From: UBA3855 sp964472035
GTDB lineage: Bacteria > Bacillota > Clostridia > Oscillospirales > Ruminococcaceae
DNA length: 14,333 nt
Reading direction: 5' to 3'
Assembly (NCBI GenBank): GCA_964472035.1
Contig: CAYYIT010000057.1
Coordinates: 1-14,333, forward strand
Part shown: positions 7,144 to 14,281 of the stretch, piece by piece
How positions within the stretch are numbered: the first letter of the stretch is position 1
Layout: each line of letters begins with the position of its first letter
Notes under the pieces: generated by a model
What the model was told of the DNA's origin: nothing
The model's input: only the letters and a program-made list of their open reading frames with translations
Database searches by the model: none
Made by a program: the position numbers and the translations under genes

Positions 7144-8352
7144 ATGGCGAAAGCAAAAGCAGATGTAAAAAAGAAGAAGAGTGCCGTGTATCAGGTGCCT
7201 GCGACACAGGAAGAAAAGAAAAAAGCACTGGAACACGCGCTTTCCATGATTGAGAAAACCTACGGCGCAGGCGCGATCATGCGACTTGGCCAGCAGAAGA
7301 AGATGGATATCGAGGTCATCCCGACCGGCTCCATGACCCTCGACCTCGCCCTCGGTGTGGGCGGCGTTCCGAGAGGAAGGATCGTCGAGCTGTACGGTCC
7401 GGAAAGCTCCGGTAAGACCACCGTTGCCCTACACATCATCGCCGAGGCACAGAAGCGCGGCGGCGAGGCTGCCTTCATCGACGTGGAGCATGCCCTCGAT
7501 CCGAAGTACGCCAAGGCGCTGGGCGTCGATATCGACAACCTCCTCGTTGCCCAGCCCGACAGCGGTGAGCAGGCTCTCGAGATCGCCGAGGCGCTCATCC
7601 GTTCCGGCGCGATCGATGTCCTCGTTGTGGACTCCGTTGCCGCAATGACCACCAAGAACGAGATCGACGGCGAAATGGGCGACAACCACGTCGGCCAGCT
7701 CGCACGACTCATGTCGCAGGCGATGAGAAAGCTCACCTCCGTTGTCTCCAAGACCGGCTGCGTTGCGATCTTCATCAACCAGATCCGCGAGAAGATCGGC
7801 GTCATGTACGGCAACCCCGAAACCACCCCCGGCGGCCGCGCACTCAAGTTCTACGCGTCCGTCCGCATGGATGTCCGCAAGGGCGAGGCCCTCAAGGATA
7901 ACGGCGTGATCTACGGCAACCGCATGAAGGTCAAGGTCGTGAAGAACAAGGTCGCTCCCCCCTTCCGTGAGTGCGAGTTCGACAATATCTACGGCAAGGG
8001 AATCTCCCGTGACGGCGAGGTGCTCGACCTTGCCATTGAGCTGGATATCATCAAGAAGAGCGGCTCCTGGTTCAGCTACAACGGCAACAAGCTCGGTCAG
8101 GGACGCGATAATGTCAAGGCAAAGCTGCTGGAAGATGCTGAGTTCCGTGCCGAGGTCGAGGCAAAGATCCTCGAGCAGATCGACAAGATCGACCTCACCT
8201 CCGAGGAGACCGACGAGGAGCAGGGTGCCGAGGATGCAAAGGCAGCGCTGGATTCCGCGGAGGAAACCGCTGACGAAATGCCGGCACCGGCCGCTGCCGT
8301 CTCCGAGGACATTGATGCTGACGACGATTTTGAGGAATTTGACCCTGCTTAA
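7144..8352 (+). CDS. recA: Recombinase RecA
   Basis: RecA forms ATP-dependent filaments on single-stranded DNA, drives strand exchange and triggers LexA cleavage. The 402-residue product has Walker A GPESSGKT (85-92), catalytic Glu115 in DVEHALDP, Walker B VLVVDS (159-164) and loop L2 with Gln213 in INQIREKIGV. The core is intact. It is longer than the E. coli protein (352) because of a Lys-rich N-terminal extension (about 15 residues) and a tail of about 50 residues rich in Glu, Asp and Ala that ends DDDFEEFDPA; acidic tails are known to damp RecA activity. GGAGG at 7133-7137, 6 nt before ATG, supports the start. Downstream come a small membrane protein gene and recX. I see no LexA box in the leader, so SOS control is uncertain. 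Confidence 0.98.
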   Translation: MAKAKADVKKKKSAVYQVPATQEEKKKALEHALSMIEKTYGAGAIMRLGQQKKMDIEVIPTGSMTLDLALGVGGVPRGRIVELYGPESSGKTTVALHIIAEAQKRGGEAAFIDVEHALDPKYAKALGVDIDNLLVAQPDSGEQALEIAEALIRSGAIDVLVVDSVAAMTTKNEIDGEMGDNHVGQLARLMSQAMRKLTSVVSKTGCVAIFINQIREKIGVMYGNPETTPGGRALKFYASVRMDVRKGEALKDNGVIYGNRMKVKVVKNKVAPPFRECEFDNIYGKGISRDGEVLDLAIELDIIKKSGSWFSYNGNKLGQGRDNVKAKLLEDAEFRAEVEAKILEQIDKIDLTSEETDEEQGAEDAKAALDSAEETADEMPAPAAAVSEDIDADDDFEEFDPA

Positions 8353-8377
8353 GCGGGGATGATGGGAGAGAAAGCGT

Positions 8378-8587
8378 ATGAAGATGAAGATTTTTGGCTT
8401 TCTGATGGCACTTCTGGGTGCAGCCGGCGCAGTGCTTGTTGTGCTGGAATTTGTTTTGAGATGGGATCTTGTTACGGATGATATTCTGATAGAGACCATC
8501 CTCGGAAGTCTGACCTTCCTTGTCGGCGGCATTCTGCTGATCGTCAATTCCACCCCGAAGAAACATTTGCATAACACCGAAGAATAG
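8378..8587 (+). CDS. Small two-helix membrane protein, unknown function
   Basis: I do not recognise this 69-residue protein. It has two hydrophobic segments, about residues 4-26 (FGFLMALLGAAGAVLVVLEF region) and 40-58 (ETILGSLTFLVGGILLIVNS region), joined by the acidic loop RWDLVTDDILI and ending in a polar tail TPKKHLHNTEE. It looks like a helical hairpin in the membrane. GGGAGAG at 8364-8370 gives a good ribosome binding site. It lies 25 bp after recA and 35 bp before recX, so it is probably co-transcribed with both. Its base composition is lower in G+C than its neighbours. Possible roles as a toxin-like or SOS-linked membrane peptide are speculation; a plain structural membrane protein is equally likely. 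Confidence 0.75.
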   Translation: MKMKIFGFLMALLGAAGAVLVVLEFVLRWDLVTDDILIETILGSLTFLVGGILLIVNSTPKKHLHNTEE

Positions 8588-8622
8588 GCGTTTTTACCCT
8601 GTTCCAAAGAGAAACGATACAC

Positions 8623-9249
8623 ATGATCATCAAAGAAATCACCAAACAGAAGACCTACTACGCCGTCCGCACTGCGGACGGCGACTATGAGCTGGACGGC
8701 GAGCTGCTGCGGCGCTATCACCTGCAGGAGGGCATGGAGTTCGATCCGGAGCTTTTGCAGGAGCTGCACGACAAATCGCGCTTCCGCAGAGCCTACCGCC
8801 GCGCCTGCTACCTGCTCGATGAGCGCGACTATTCGTACGCCATGATGTACCAGAAGCTCATGCGGACCTATCAGGACCGCCCCCTCTGCCAGAAGGTCAT
8901 GGAACAGCTCGTGCAGTGCGGCTCCATCGATGACCGCCGCTATGCCGCGCGCCTCGCGGAATACCTCGTCGAAACCAAGCGCTATGGCATCTACCGCGCC
9001 TCGCAGGAAATGTACCGCAAGGGCCTCGACAAACGCCTGATCGAGGACGCCCTCGCCGACCTCGAGGACACCGCCGAGGAGAATATCCCCCTCGTGCTGG
9101 AAAAGAAATACGGCAGAGTCCTCACCGACCCCGATGACTGGAAAACCCGTGAAAAGGTCGTTGCAGGTATGGCAAGATTAGGTTATAACTACAGATCTGT
9201 AAAAGATGCGATCGAGGACTACTTCGCTGATTGGGAGGATGAGGAGTGA
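8623..9249 (+). CDS. recX: RecA modulator RecX
   Basis: RecX binds within the groove of RecA filaments and limits or shapes their activity. The 208-residue product is mostly helical, with the family's repeated three-helix pattern: RRACYLLDERDYSYAMMYQK, then VMEQLVQCGSIDDRRYAARLAEYLV, with the typical 'G.IDD..YA' element, then a third repeat ending LGYNYRSVKDAIEDYF. The N-terminal 50 residues (ITKQKTYYAVRTADGDYEL) match the beta-rich N-domain of Firmicute RecX proteins. The ribosome binding site is weak (AAAGAGA near 8606), which suggests low expression or coupling to upstream genes. Position just behind recA supports the call. Confidence 0.92.
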   Translation: MIIKEITKQKTYYAVRTADGDYELDGELLRRYHLQEGMEFDPELLQELHDKSRFRRAYRRACYLLDERDYSYAMMYQKLMRTYQDRPLCQKVMEQLVQCGSIDDRRYAARLAEYLVETKRYGIYRASQEMYRKGLDKRLIEDALADLEDTAEENIPLVLEKKYGRVLTDPDDWKTREKVVAGMARLGYNYRSVKDAIEDYFADWEDEE

Positions 9250-9305
9250 CAGGGGACATTTCTCCCTGTTCTCCCTTCAAATGAATGGGGTTCTTGCAAT
9301 TCTAA

Positions 9306-9405
9306 CGTTTTGTGGTTGCCCCCTGCAGGGGGGCAATCACAAAACGCCATGGGATTCCAAAGGGATCACATCCCTTGGGCGGGGGTCAGGGGGCAGAGCC
9401 CCCTG
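9306..9405 (+). repeat. GC-rich composite hairpin repeat, copy 3
   Basis: A very stable hairpin fills 9306-9346: an 18-bp stem with a single G·U pair, running from CGTTTTGTG to CACAAAACG around a five-base loop. Next come CCAA(A)GGGAT/ATCCCTTGG at 9357-9378 with one bulged A, the GGCGGGGGTC core at 9378-9387, and CAGGGGGC/GCCCCCTG at 9387-9405 with loop AGA. The core and the flanking-hairpin layout match copy 2, though the arm sequences differ. It fills most of the 194 bp between recX and rimO. The reading frame of rimO is open through it, but the ribosome binding site shows that translation starts after it. No strong T tract follows. Confidence 0.75.
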
Positions 9406-9443
9406 TTTCCCCATCATTTTCACCAATAAGGAGGTATCCCACC

Positions 9444-10787
9444 ATGTCCATCAAAGTCGGTATGGTATCACTTGGATGCAATAAAAATCTTGTCGATTCG
9501 GAGCGGATGCTCCACAAACTCCGTGCGCACGGCTATGAGCTGGTGACGGAATTCGGGCTATCGGATGTGGCAGTGGTCAACACCTGCGGCTTCATCCAGT
9601 CCGCAAAGGAAGAAGCCATCGAGACCGTCCTCGAGATCGCGAAGCTCAAGGAGGAGGGCACGGTCAAGAAGCTCATCCTCACCGGCTGCCTGACGGAGCG
9701 CTACCAGAAGGAGTGCGCCGAGGAATTCCCCGAGGCGGATGCCGTGATCGGCATCGGCGACAACAAGGACATTGTCGATGTCCTCGACCGCGTGCTGAAG
9801 GGCGAGAGAGTCGTGCAGTTCGCGCCGAAGCGCGATGCCGAGCTGACCGGCGAGCGCATCATTTCCACGCTGCCGTTCTTCTCCTACCTGAAGATCTCCG
9901 AGGGCTGCAGCAATTGCTGCACCTACTGCGCGATCCCCATGATCCGCGGCGGCTTTCGCAGCACCCCGATGGAGGACCTCATTGCCGAGGCACAGTGGCT
10001 TGCGGATGCGGGCGTCACGGAACTGAACATCATCGCGCAGGATACCACGCGCTACGGCGAGGATCTCTACGGCGAGAACCGCCTGCCCCAGCTGCTGCGT
10101 GAGCTCTGCAAGATCGAAAAGCTCCGCTGGATCCGCCTGCTCTACTGCTACCCCGAGCGCATCACGGACGAGCTGCTCGAGGTGATGGCGCAGGAGGAAA
10201 AGATCGTCAAGTACCTCGATATGCCCATCCAGCACTGCGACGGCGAGATCCTCAGGCGCATGAACCGCCCCGGCGACGAGGAGACCCTGCGCGCGCTGAT
10301 CGCGAAGATCCGCGAAAAAATGCCGGAGATCGTCCTGAGAACGACCCTTATCACCGGATTTCCCGGCGAGACGCAGGAGCAGTTTGACCGCCTTGCGCAG
10401 TTTGTGCAGGACATGCGCTTTGCGCGCCTCGGGTGCTTTGCCTACTCGCAGGAGGACGGCACCAAGGCGGCGGAATTTGCCGATCAGGTGGACGAGGACG
10501 TCCGCGCGCATCGTGCTGACATCATCATGGAGCAGCAGCTCGAGATCAGCGCGCAGTACAACGAAGCCCAGATGGACAGCGTGAAGACCGCCGTAGTCGA
10601 GGGCTTTGACAAGTGGGCGGAATGCTACTTCGGAAGAACCGAGGCCGACGCGCCCGATATCGACGGCAAGGTGTTCTTCTCGTCGGAAAAACCGCTGGAG
10701 ATCGGCGATTTCGTGAAGATCCGCATCACCGATACGCTCGACTACGATCTGCTTGGGGAGGTATGTGACGATGAATCTGCCGAATAA
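9444..10787 (+). CDS. rimO: Ribosomal protein S12 methylthiotransferase RimO
   Basis: RimO is a radical-SAM enzyme that adds a methylthio group to an aspartate of ribosomal protein S12. The 447-residue product has the N-terminal UPF0004 domain with cluster cysteines Cys12 (SLGCNKN), Cys48 (NTCGF) and Cys82 (TGCLTER), the radical-SAM CxxxCxxC with Cys155, Cys159 and Cys162 in GCSNCCTYCAIPMIRG, and a C-terminal TRAM domain (about 378-440). The sequence SLGCNKNLVDSE at the start separates it from MiaB, the tRNA homologue. TAAGGAGG at 9427-9434 lies 9 nt before the ATG at 9444. The frame is open 44 codons further upstream, but that stretch is repeat DNA and not protein-like. The 3' end overlaps pgsA by 17 nt. 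Confidence 0.96.
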   Translation: MSIKVGMVSLGCNKNLVDSERMLHKLRAHGYELVTEFGLSDVAVVNTCGFIQSAKEEAIETVLEIAKLKEEGTVKKLILTGCLTERYQKECAEEFPEADAVIGIGDNKDIVDVLDRVLKGERVVQFAPKRDAELTGERIISTLPFFSYLKISEGCSNCCTYCAIPMIRGGFRSTPMEDLIAEAQWLADAGVTELNIIAQDTTRYGEDLYGENRLPQLLRELCKIEKLRWIRLLYCYPERITDELLEVMAQEEKIVKYLDMPIQHCDGEILRRMNRPGDEETLRALIAKIREKMPEIVLRTTLITGFPGETQEQFDRLAQFVQDMRFARLGCFAYSQEDGTKAAEFADQVDEDVRAHRADIIMEQQLEISAQYNEAQMDSVKTAVVEGFDKWAECYFGRTEADAPDIDGKVFFSSEKPLEIGDFVKIRITDTLDYDLLGEVCDDESAE

Positions 10788-11352
10788 ACTGACGCTGCTG
10801 CGTATTATTCTGGTACTGGTCTATCTGGTATTCATGTATGTGAACATTCCGTTTCGCTACACGCTGGCGCTGGCGGTGTTCCTGATGGCATCCATCACGG
10901 ACGCGCTCGACGGCAATATTGCGAGAAAGCATAATCTCGTGACGACCTTCGGAAAATTCGCCGATCCCCTGGCGGACAAGGTGCTGGTGCTTGCGGCACT
11001 GGCGGCGCTTGCCGATATCGGGAACAGCCCCGTGAACGGCATCGTCATCACGATCATTGCGGCGCGCGAATTCATGGTTTCCGGTCTGCGTCTTGTGACC
11101 GCCGAGAAGGGCGTGGTCGTTGCCGCAGGCATCTGGGGCAAGCTCAAGACGGCGTTCACGATGGTGACGATCGTTGTAATGCAGTTCTGGCTGATGCTGC
11201 AGATGGACTTCGGGCTGACCGATCTGTCCGAAGGCGTGACCTTCGGTGTGTATGTAGTCCTCTGGGCACTGGTCTGGATCTCCGTATTCCTCACGGTGAT
11301 GTCCGGCTGGGTATACCTGAAGGGCTACTGGAAGTACATCGACATGAAGTGA
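10771..11352 (+). CDS. pgsA: CDP-diacylglycerol–glycerol-3-phosphate 3-phosphatidyltransferase
   Basis: PgsA joins CDP-diacylglycerol and glycerol-3-phosphate to phosphatidylglycerol-phosphate, the committed step to phosphatidylglycerol and cardiolipin in the membrane. The 193-residue product has the full CDP-alcohol phosphotransferase motif DGx2ARx8Gx3Dx3D: Asp44, Asp47, Gly48, Ala51, Arg52, Gly61, Asp65 and Asp69 in TDALDGNIARK...GKFADPLAD. Several membrane helices are evident, and AAREFMVSGLR (97-107) is characteristic of PgsA rather than of phosphatidylserine synthase. GGGGAGG at 10755-10761 lies 9 nt before the ATG at 10771, inside the end of rimO; earlier in-frame TTG and GTG codons overlap or crowd that site. 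Length is normal for the family. Confidence 0.95.
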   Translation: MNLPNKLTLLRIILVLVYLVFMYVNIPFRYTLALAVFLMASITDALDGNIARKHNLVTTFGKFADPLADKVLVLAALAALADIGNSPVNGIVITIIAAREFMVSGLRLVTAEKGVVVAAGIWGKLKTAFTMVTIVVMQFWLMLQMDFGLTDLSEGVTFGVYVVLWALVWISVFLTVMSGWVYLKGYWKYIDMK

Positions 11353-11410
11353 GCGCGGAGGCCGCGCAGCCAAGGTTTCTTAGGAGGAACAACACTGGAT
11401 CAATTGAACG

Positions 11411-11454
11411 CATCCCCCCAATGCCTGACGGCAAAGGGGGGATGGCTGTTTTTT
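11411..11454 (+). terminator. Intrinsic terminator after pgsA
   Basis: CATCCCCCC (11411-11419) pairs perfectly with GGGGGGATG (11436-11444). The 16-nt loop contains an inner stem TGCC/GGCA (11422-11433). After four bases comes TTTTTT at 11449-11454, then CTTT. It is oriented to end the rightward operon. On the minus strand no T run follows, so it should not stop transcription coming from rnhA. Confidence 0.85.
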
Positions 11455-11503
11455 CTTTAGAGACCGCAAGCAGAGCTTGCTTCAGTTTCTCGCGACACAG
11501 CTT

Positions 11504-11534
11504 TGCCCCTCGTTGCTGTTAAGCAAGAGGGGCA
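11504..11534. repeat. Inverted repeat between convergent pgsA and rnhA
   Basis: TGCCCCTC (11504-11511) pairs with GAGGGGCA (11527-11534), and inside it TTGC (11513-11516) pairs with GCAA (11523-11526), leaving one bulged G and a six-base loop TGTTAA: a 12-bp stem in all. A smaller hairpin GCAAGC/GCTTGC lies nearby at 11466-11480. It is placed where a terminator for the leftward rnhA transcript is expected, but no clear T tract follows on either strand. Function is therefore uncertain. Confidence 0.5.
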
Positions 11535-11564
11535 TTGCGTTCGTTCTATTCACGCACCATTCTC

Positions 11565-12005
11565 TTAAAAATCCTTGGCTTCGCGCTCGCGCACAGCGAG
11601 CTGGTCGCAGCGTTCATTTTCGGGGTGGCCGGCGTGGCCCTTGACCCAGATGAAGGTGACGCGGTGGCGCTCCAGAAGCGGCAGGAGCTGCTCCCAGAGG
11701 TCAACGTTCAGGGCAGGCTTCTTGTCGGACTTGATCCAGCCGCGCTTCTGCCAGCCGTAGACCCAGCCCTTGGTGATGCTGTCCACGACGTACTTGCTGT
11801 CGGTGGTGAGCGTCACGGCGCACGGCTCCTTCAGCGCGGCAAGCGCCGCGATCACCGCGCTCAGCTCCATGCGGTTGTTGGTGGTTTCCGGCTCGCCGCC
11901 GGAAAGCTCCTTCTCCACGCTGCCGTAGCGCAGGATCGCGCCCCAGCCGCCCGGCCCCGGATTGCCGCTGCACGCGCCGTCCGTGAAGATCTCAACTTGT
12001 TTCAT
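11565..12005 (-). CDS. rnhA: Ribonuclease HI
   Basis: RNase HI cuts the RNA strand of RNA:DNA hybrids, clearing R-loops and primer remnants in the cytoplasm. The 146-residue product aligns closely with the E. coli type: Asp9 in FTDGACSGNPGPGG, Glu47 in NNRMEL, Asp69 in TTDSKYV, His124 in KGHAGHPEN and Asp134 in CDQLA are the DEDD set plus the catalytic histidine. The basic handle (GWQKRGWIKSDKKP, 84-97) is present, and there is no N-terminal hybrid-binding domain. AAAGGAG (plus strand 12011-12017) supports the ATG. The gene starts 17 nt after the stop of the WG-repeat gene on the same strand, so the two probably share a transcript. It converges with pgsA. Confidence 0.96.
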   Translation of the reverse strand: MKQVEIFTDGACSGNPGPGGWGAILRYGSVEKELSGGEPETTNNRMELSAVIAALAALKEPCAVTLTTDSKYVVDSITKGWVYGWQKRGWIKSDKKPALNVDLWEQLLPLLERHRVTFIWVKGHAGHPENERCDQLAVREREAKDF

Positions 12006-12022
12006 GGTGACTCCTTTCGTTA

Positions 12023-14239
12023 CTAATCATCTTCGCCATGTGGAACCAAAGTGAAAGTACCATCTTCATTTTTGGTTACATCATATTCTTCCACCTCTTG
12101 CTCCCATAAAATGGCTTCTTCTATCGATAAATATTCACCATTATCTAACACATACCATTCTTTTCCACCTGTACCATCTCCAGGATCTACCCATACGCGC
12201 TGTCCACCAACTATATATTGCTGATAAACGGAACCAGAATGCTGTAACCACCGAGCTGATACGCCGGGCAATAGATACCATTCGCCATCGATCAGTGCTA
12301 TTGAGCTGGATTCTAAATCATCATATCTTTCTTCTCCATAATACAGGATCTCATAAGAAAAATCGTATATTTTATCAACTGAGAAATCCCCATACTTGTA
12401 TGTATAATTTTCAATCGGCGCTTCAATTATACTGAATCCAGCCAGCTGATACTCTGTAATTTCATATTCAGTAAGGTCGTAAAATTCAGCACAATCCTCC
12501 GCAAGCGCCTGAGGAAGCGATGGGGCACACACCGTCATCGCCAGCTCCTCATCGCCGGTAATGCGTCCCGTGATCCACGTATCCAGCACCGTCAGTGCGA
12601 TCTGGGTGTAGTCCTCCGTCTCTTCCGGTTCCTCTCCCTCCTCAGAAGTCTCGTCCTCCTCGTCGGGCGCCTCGGTCACATCAAAGGAGATCACGCCCCA
12701 GAGGCCGTCCTGCTTGACCCAGGCAAGGCCGCCGTGGACCGGACGCACGTCCTCGAAGGTGCCGCAGGGGATCACTTCCTCGCCGGAAATGTCGTAATAG
12801 CCGCAGCCGTCGGCGGTTTTCACCGCAATATAGCCCTCGGTCGGAATGAAGGGCACGTCGCCCTCACCGCTTGCATGGCTGTCCTGCACGATCTCGCTGC
12901 GCGGAAAGCCCTCGCACACAAAGTCCACGATCTGCTCGCCCTGTGCGTCAAAATAGCCCCAGCCCTCGCCGTTGTACACCGCGAAGACCTCCATGCCCTG
13001 CATGGTGTGGACGTCCTCGTACTCGCAGGGGAGCAGTTCACCGCTCTGGGTTCCGGCACCGTACAGGTCGCCGGTGTTCGCAACCGTGCCGACATTATTG
13101 TCATCGACCGTGATATCCGCCGTCTGCATCCGCACCGGATACGGGAGATTGTACGGCACGATGTTGTCGAAATTATCCGTAATATAGACGATTCCCGTGG
13201 CGTTGTCCAGATAGTAATGGTACATGTTGCCGCCGATGCCCCAGCCGGAATCCTCCTCCACCAGCAGTCCGTCGTCGCCGGGGAAGACGTAAACATTGCC
13301 GACGATCGTCGGGCAGCTGATCATCTGCCACAGCATCGCCGTATCATGCGCCGGCTCCTCGATCCAGCTGCCGTCATAGCCGATGATGCCGTACTTGCCG
13401 TCCTGGAGGACAACGGCGCATTCCGCATGGGGACAGTGCGCCAGTGCAGAGGGGAACTGCGCGTAATAGGTCGAGGTCGTGTCCAGATTCGAAACGACCA
13501 CATCCTCTGCCTCGATCGACGGCTCAAGCTGCCAGAGGTAGGCAGGTGCGGTCTCTTCCTCGGCACCCGTTTCCGTTTCCTCGCCGGCAGCGATGTGGAG
13601 TGCCTCCTCGTCAAGCTCCATGTCCTCGGCATTCTCCGGAACCACCGCTACAGGATAGCCGCCGATGACGGTCTCCTCCTCGACGATCACGGAGACGATC
13701 TCCTCGTCCTCGACATAGAAGCCGAAGCCCTCGAGCTCCTCAAGCTCCTCGAATTCCTCGCTCAGCACCCAGTAGAAGTACTCCGGATCCGAGACCGACA
13801 CCGCGCCGCTTTCGGGAATCTCCGGCGCTTCCTCGGGCTTTTCGTAGGATTCCGACACGAGGTAGCAGCCGTCCTCGATGGCAATGCCCTCCTCGGACAG
13901 GATCTCCTGCGTATCCTTTGCTGCCGTGAACAGCTTCTTTGCGTGCTGGTTCGCAGCCTCCAGTGTTTTCTTGTCAACGCTGTCCTTTCCGAACAGCACG
14001 TCACGGAACGCATAGCAAAGCCCCGCGCCTGCGCCGACCAGTGCCACGCACAGCACGATCAGCAGCGCGGCAACGCCGGAGCCTCCCTTTTTCTTCGGCG
14101 CCTCGGGCGCAGCAGGGACGGGCTCCGCCGCCGGCGTGTATGCCGGAACCGGCGCAGCCGTGCGCTCGGTACCTGCACCGCAGCCGGGACAGAATTTCGC
14201 CGTGTCCAGAATTTCCTTACCGCATTTTTTACAGAACAT
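12023..14239 (-). CDS. Zinc-ribbon, membrane-anchored WG-repeat protein
   Basis: A 738-residue protein of unknown function. It opens with a zinc ribbon, FCKKCGKEI...KFCPGCG (Cys3, Cys6, Cys17, Cys20), then a Pro/Ala linker (28-50) and one membrane helix (about 55-77), so the ribbon should be cytoplasmic and the rest outside. An acidic region follows (about 110-235, with EEFEELEELEG). WG-type repeats are visible at DGKYGIIGYDG (280-290), GEGWGYFDAQGEQIV (424-438) and DGCGYYDISGEEVIP to GLWGVISF (477-519). An acidic linker (523-543) leads to a C-terminal NTF2-like or DUF4878-like part (about 545-660). AGAGGA about 9 nt before ATG supports the start. From about residue 585 on the G+C content drops sharply, suggesting a replaced 3' end. 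Similar clostridial proteins are usually envelope-associated; the task here is unknown. Confidence 0.88.
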   Translation of the reverse strand: MFCKKCGKEILDTAKFCPGCGAGTERTAAPVPAYTPAAEPVPAAPEAPKKKGGSGVAALLIVLCVALVGAGAGLCYAFRDVLFGKDSVDKKTLEAANQHAKKLFTAAKDTQEILSEEGIAIEDGCYLVSESYEKPEEAPEIPESGAVSVSDPEYFYWVLSEEFEELEELEGFGFYVEDEEIVSVIVEEETVIGGYPVAVVPENAEDMELDEEALHIAAGEETETGAEEETAPAYLWQLEPSIEAEDVVVSNLDTTSTYYAQFPSALAHCPHAECAVVLQDGKYGIIGYDGSWIEEPAHDTAMLWQMISCPTIVGNVYVFPGDDGLLVEEDSGWGIGGNMYHYYLDNATGIVYITDNFDNIVPYNLPYPVRMQTADITVDDNNVGTVANTGDLYGAGTQSGELLPCEYEDVHTMQGMEVFAVYNGEGWGYFDAQGEQIVDFVCEGFPRSEIVQDSHASGEGDVPFIPTEGYIAVKTADGCGYYDISGEEVIPCGTFEDVRPVHGGLAWVKQDGLWGVISFDVTEAPDEEDETSEEGEEPEETEDYTQIALTVLDTWITGRITGDEELAMTVCAPSLPQALAEDCAEFYDLTEYEITEYQLAGFSIIEAPIENYTYKYGDFSVDKIYDFSYEILYYGEERYDDLESSSIALIDGEWYLLPGVSARWLQHSGSVYQQYIVGGQRVWVDPGDGTGGKEWYVLDNGEYLSIEEAILWEQEVEEYDVTKNEDGTFTLVPHGEDD

Positions 14240-14281
14240 ATCCGTTCATCCTCTCCGCACACCGCTTCCACGGCGGTCTGC

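Noticed and set aside
7429..8769. 446-codon minus-strand open frame opposite recA
   Set aside because: It runs antisense to recA and crosses into the small membrane gene and recX; no motif, no ribosome binding site of note.
9312..9443. 44-codon N-terminal extension of rimO
   Set aside because: It translates repeat hairpins, has no RimO homology pattern, and the strong TAAGGAGG fits the ATG at 9444.
11404..11460. 18-codon TTG-started frame after pgsA
   Set aside because: It reads through the terminator stem and T tract, and the AGGAGG is too far upstream (16 nt).
11535..12026. 163-codon plus-strand open frame opposite rnhA
   Set aside because: rnhA on the minus strand has every catalytic residue; the plus frame is a shadow with no recognisable features.
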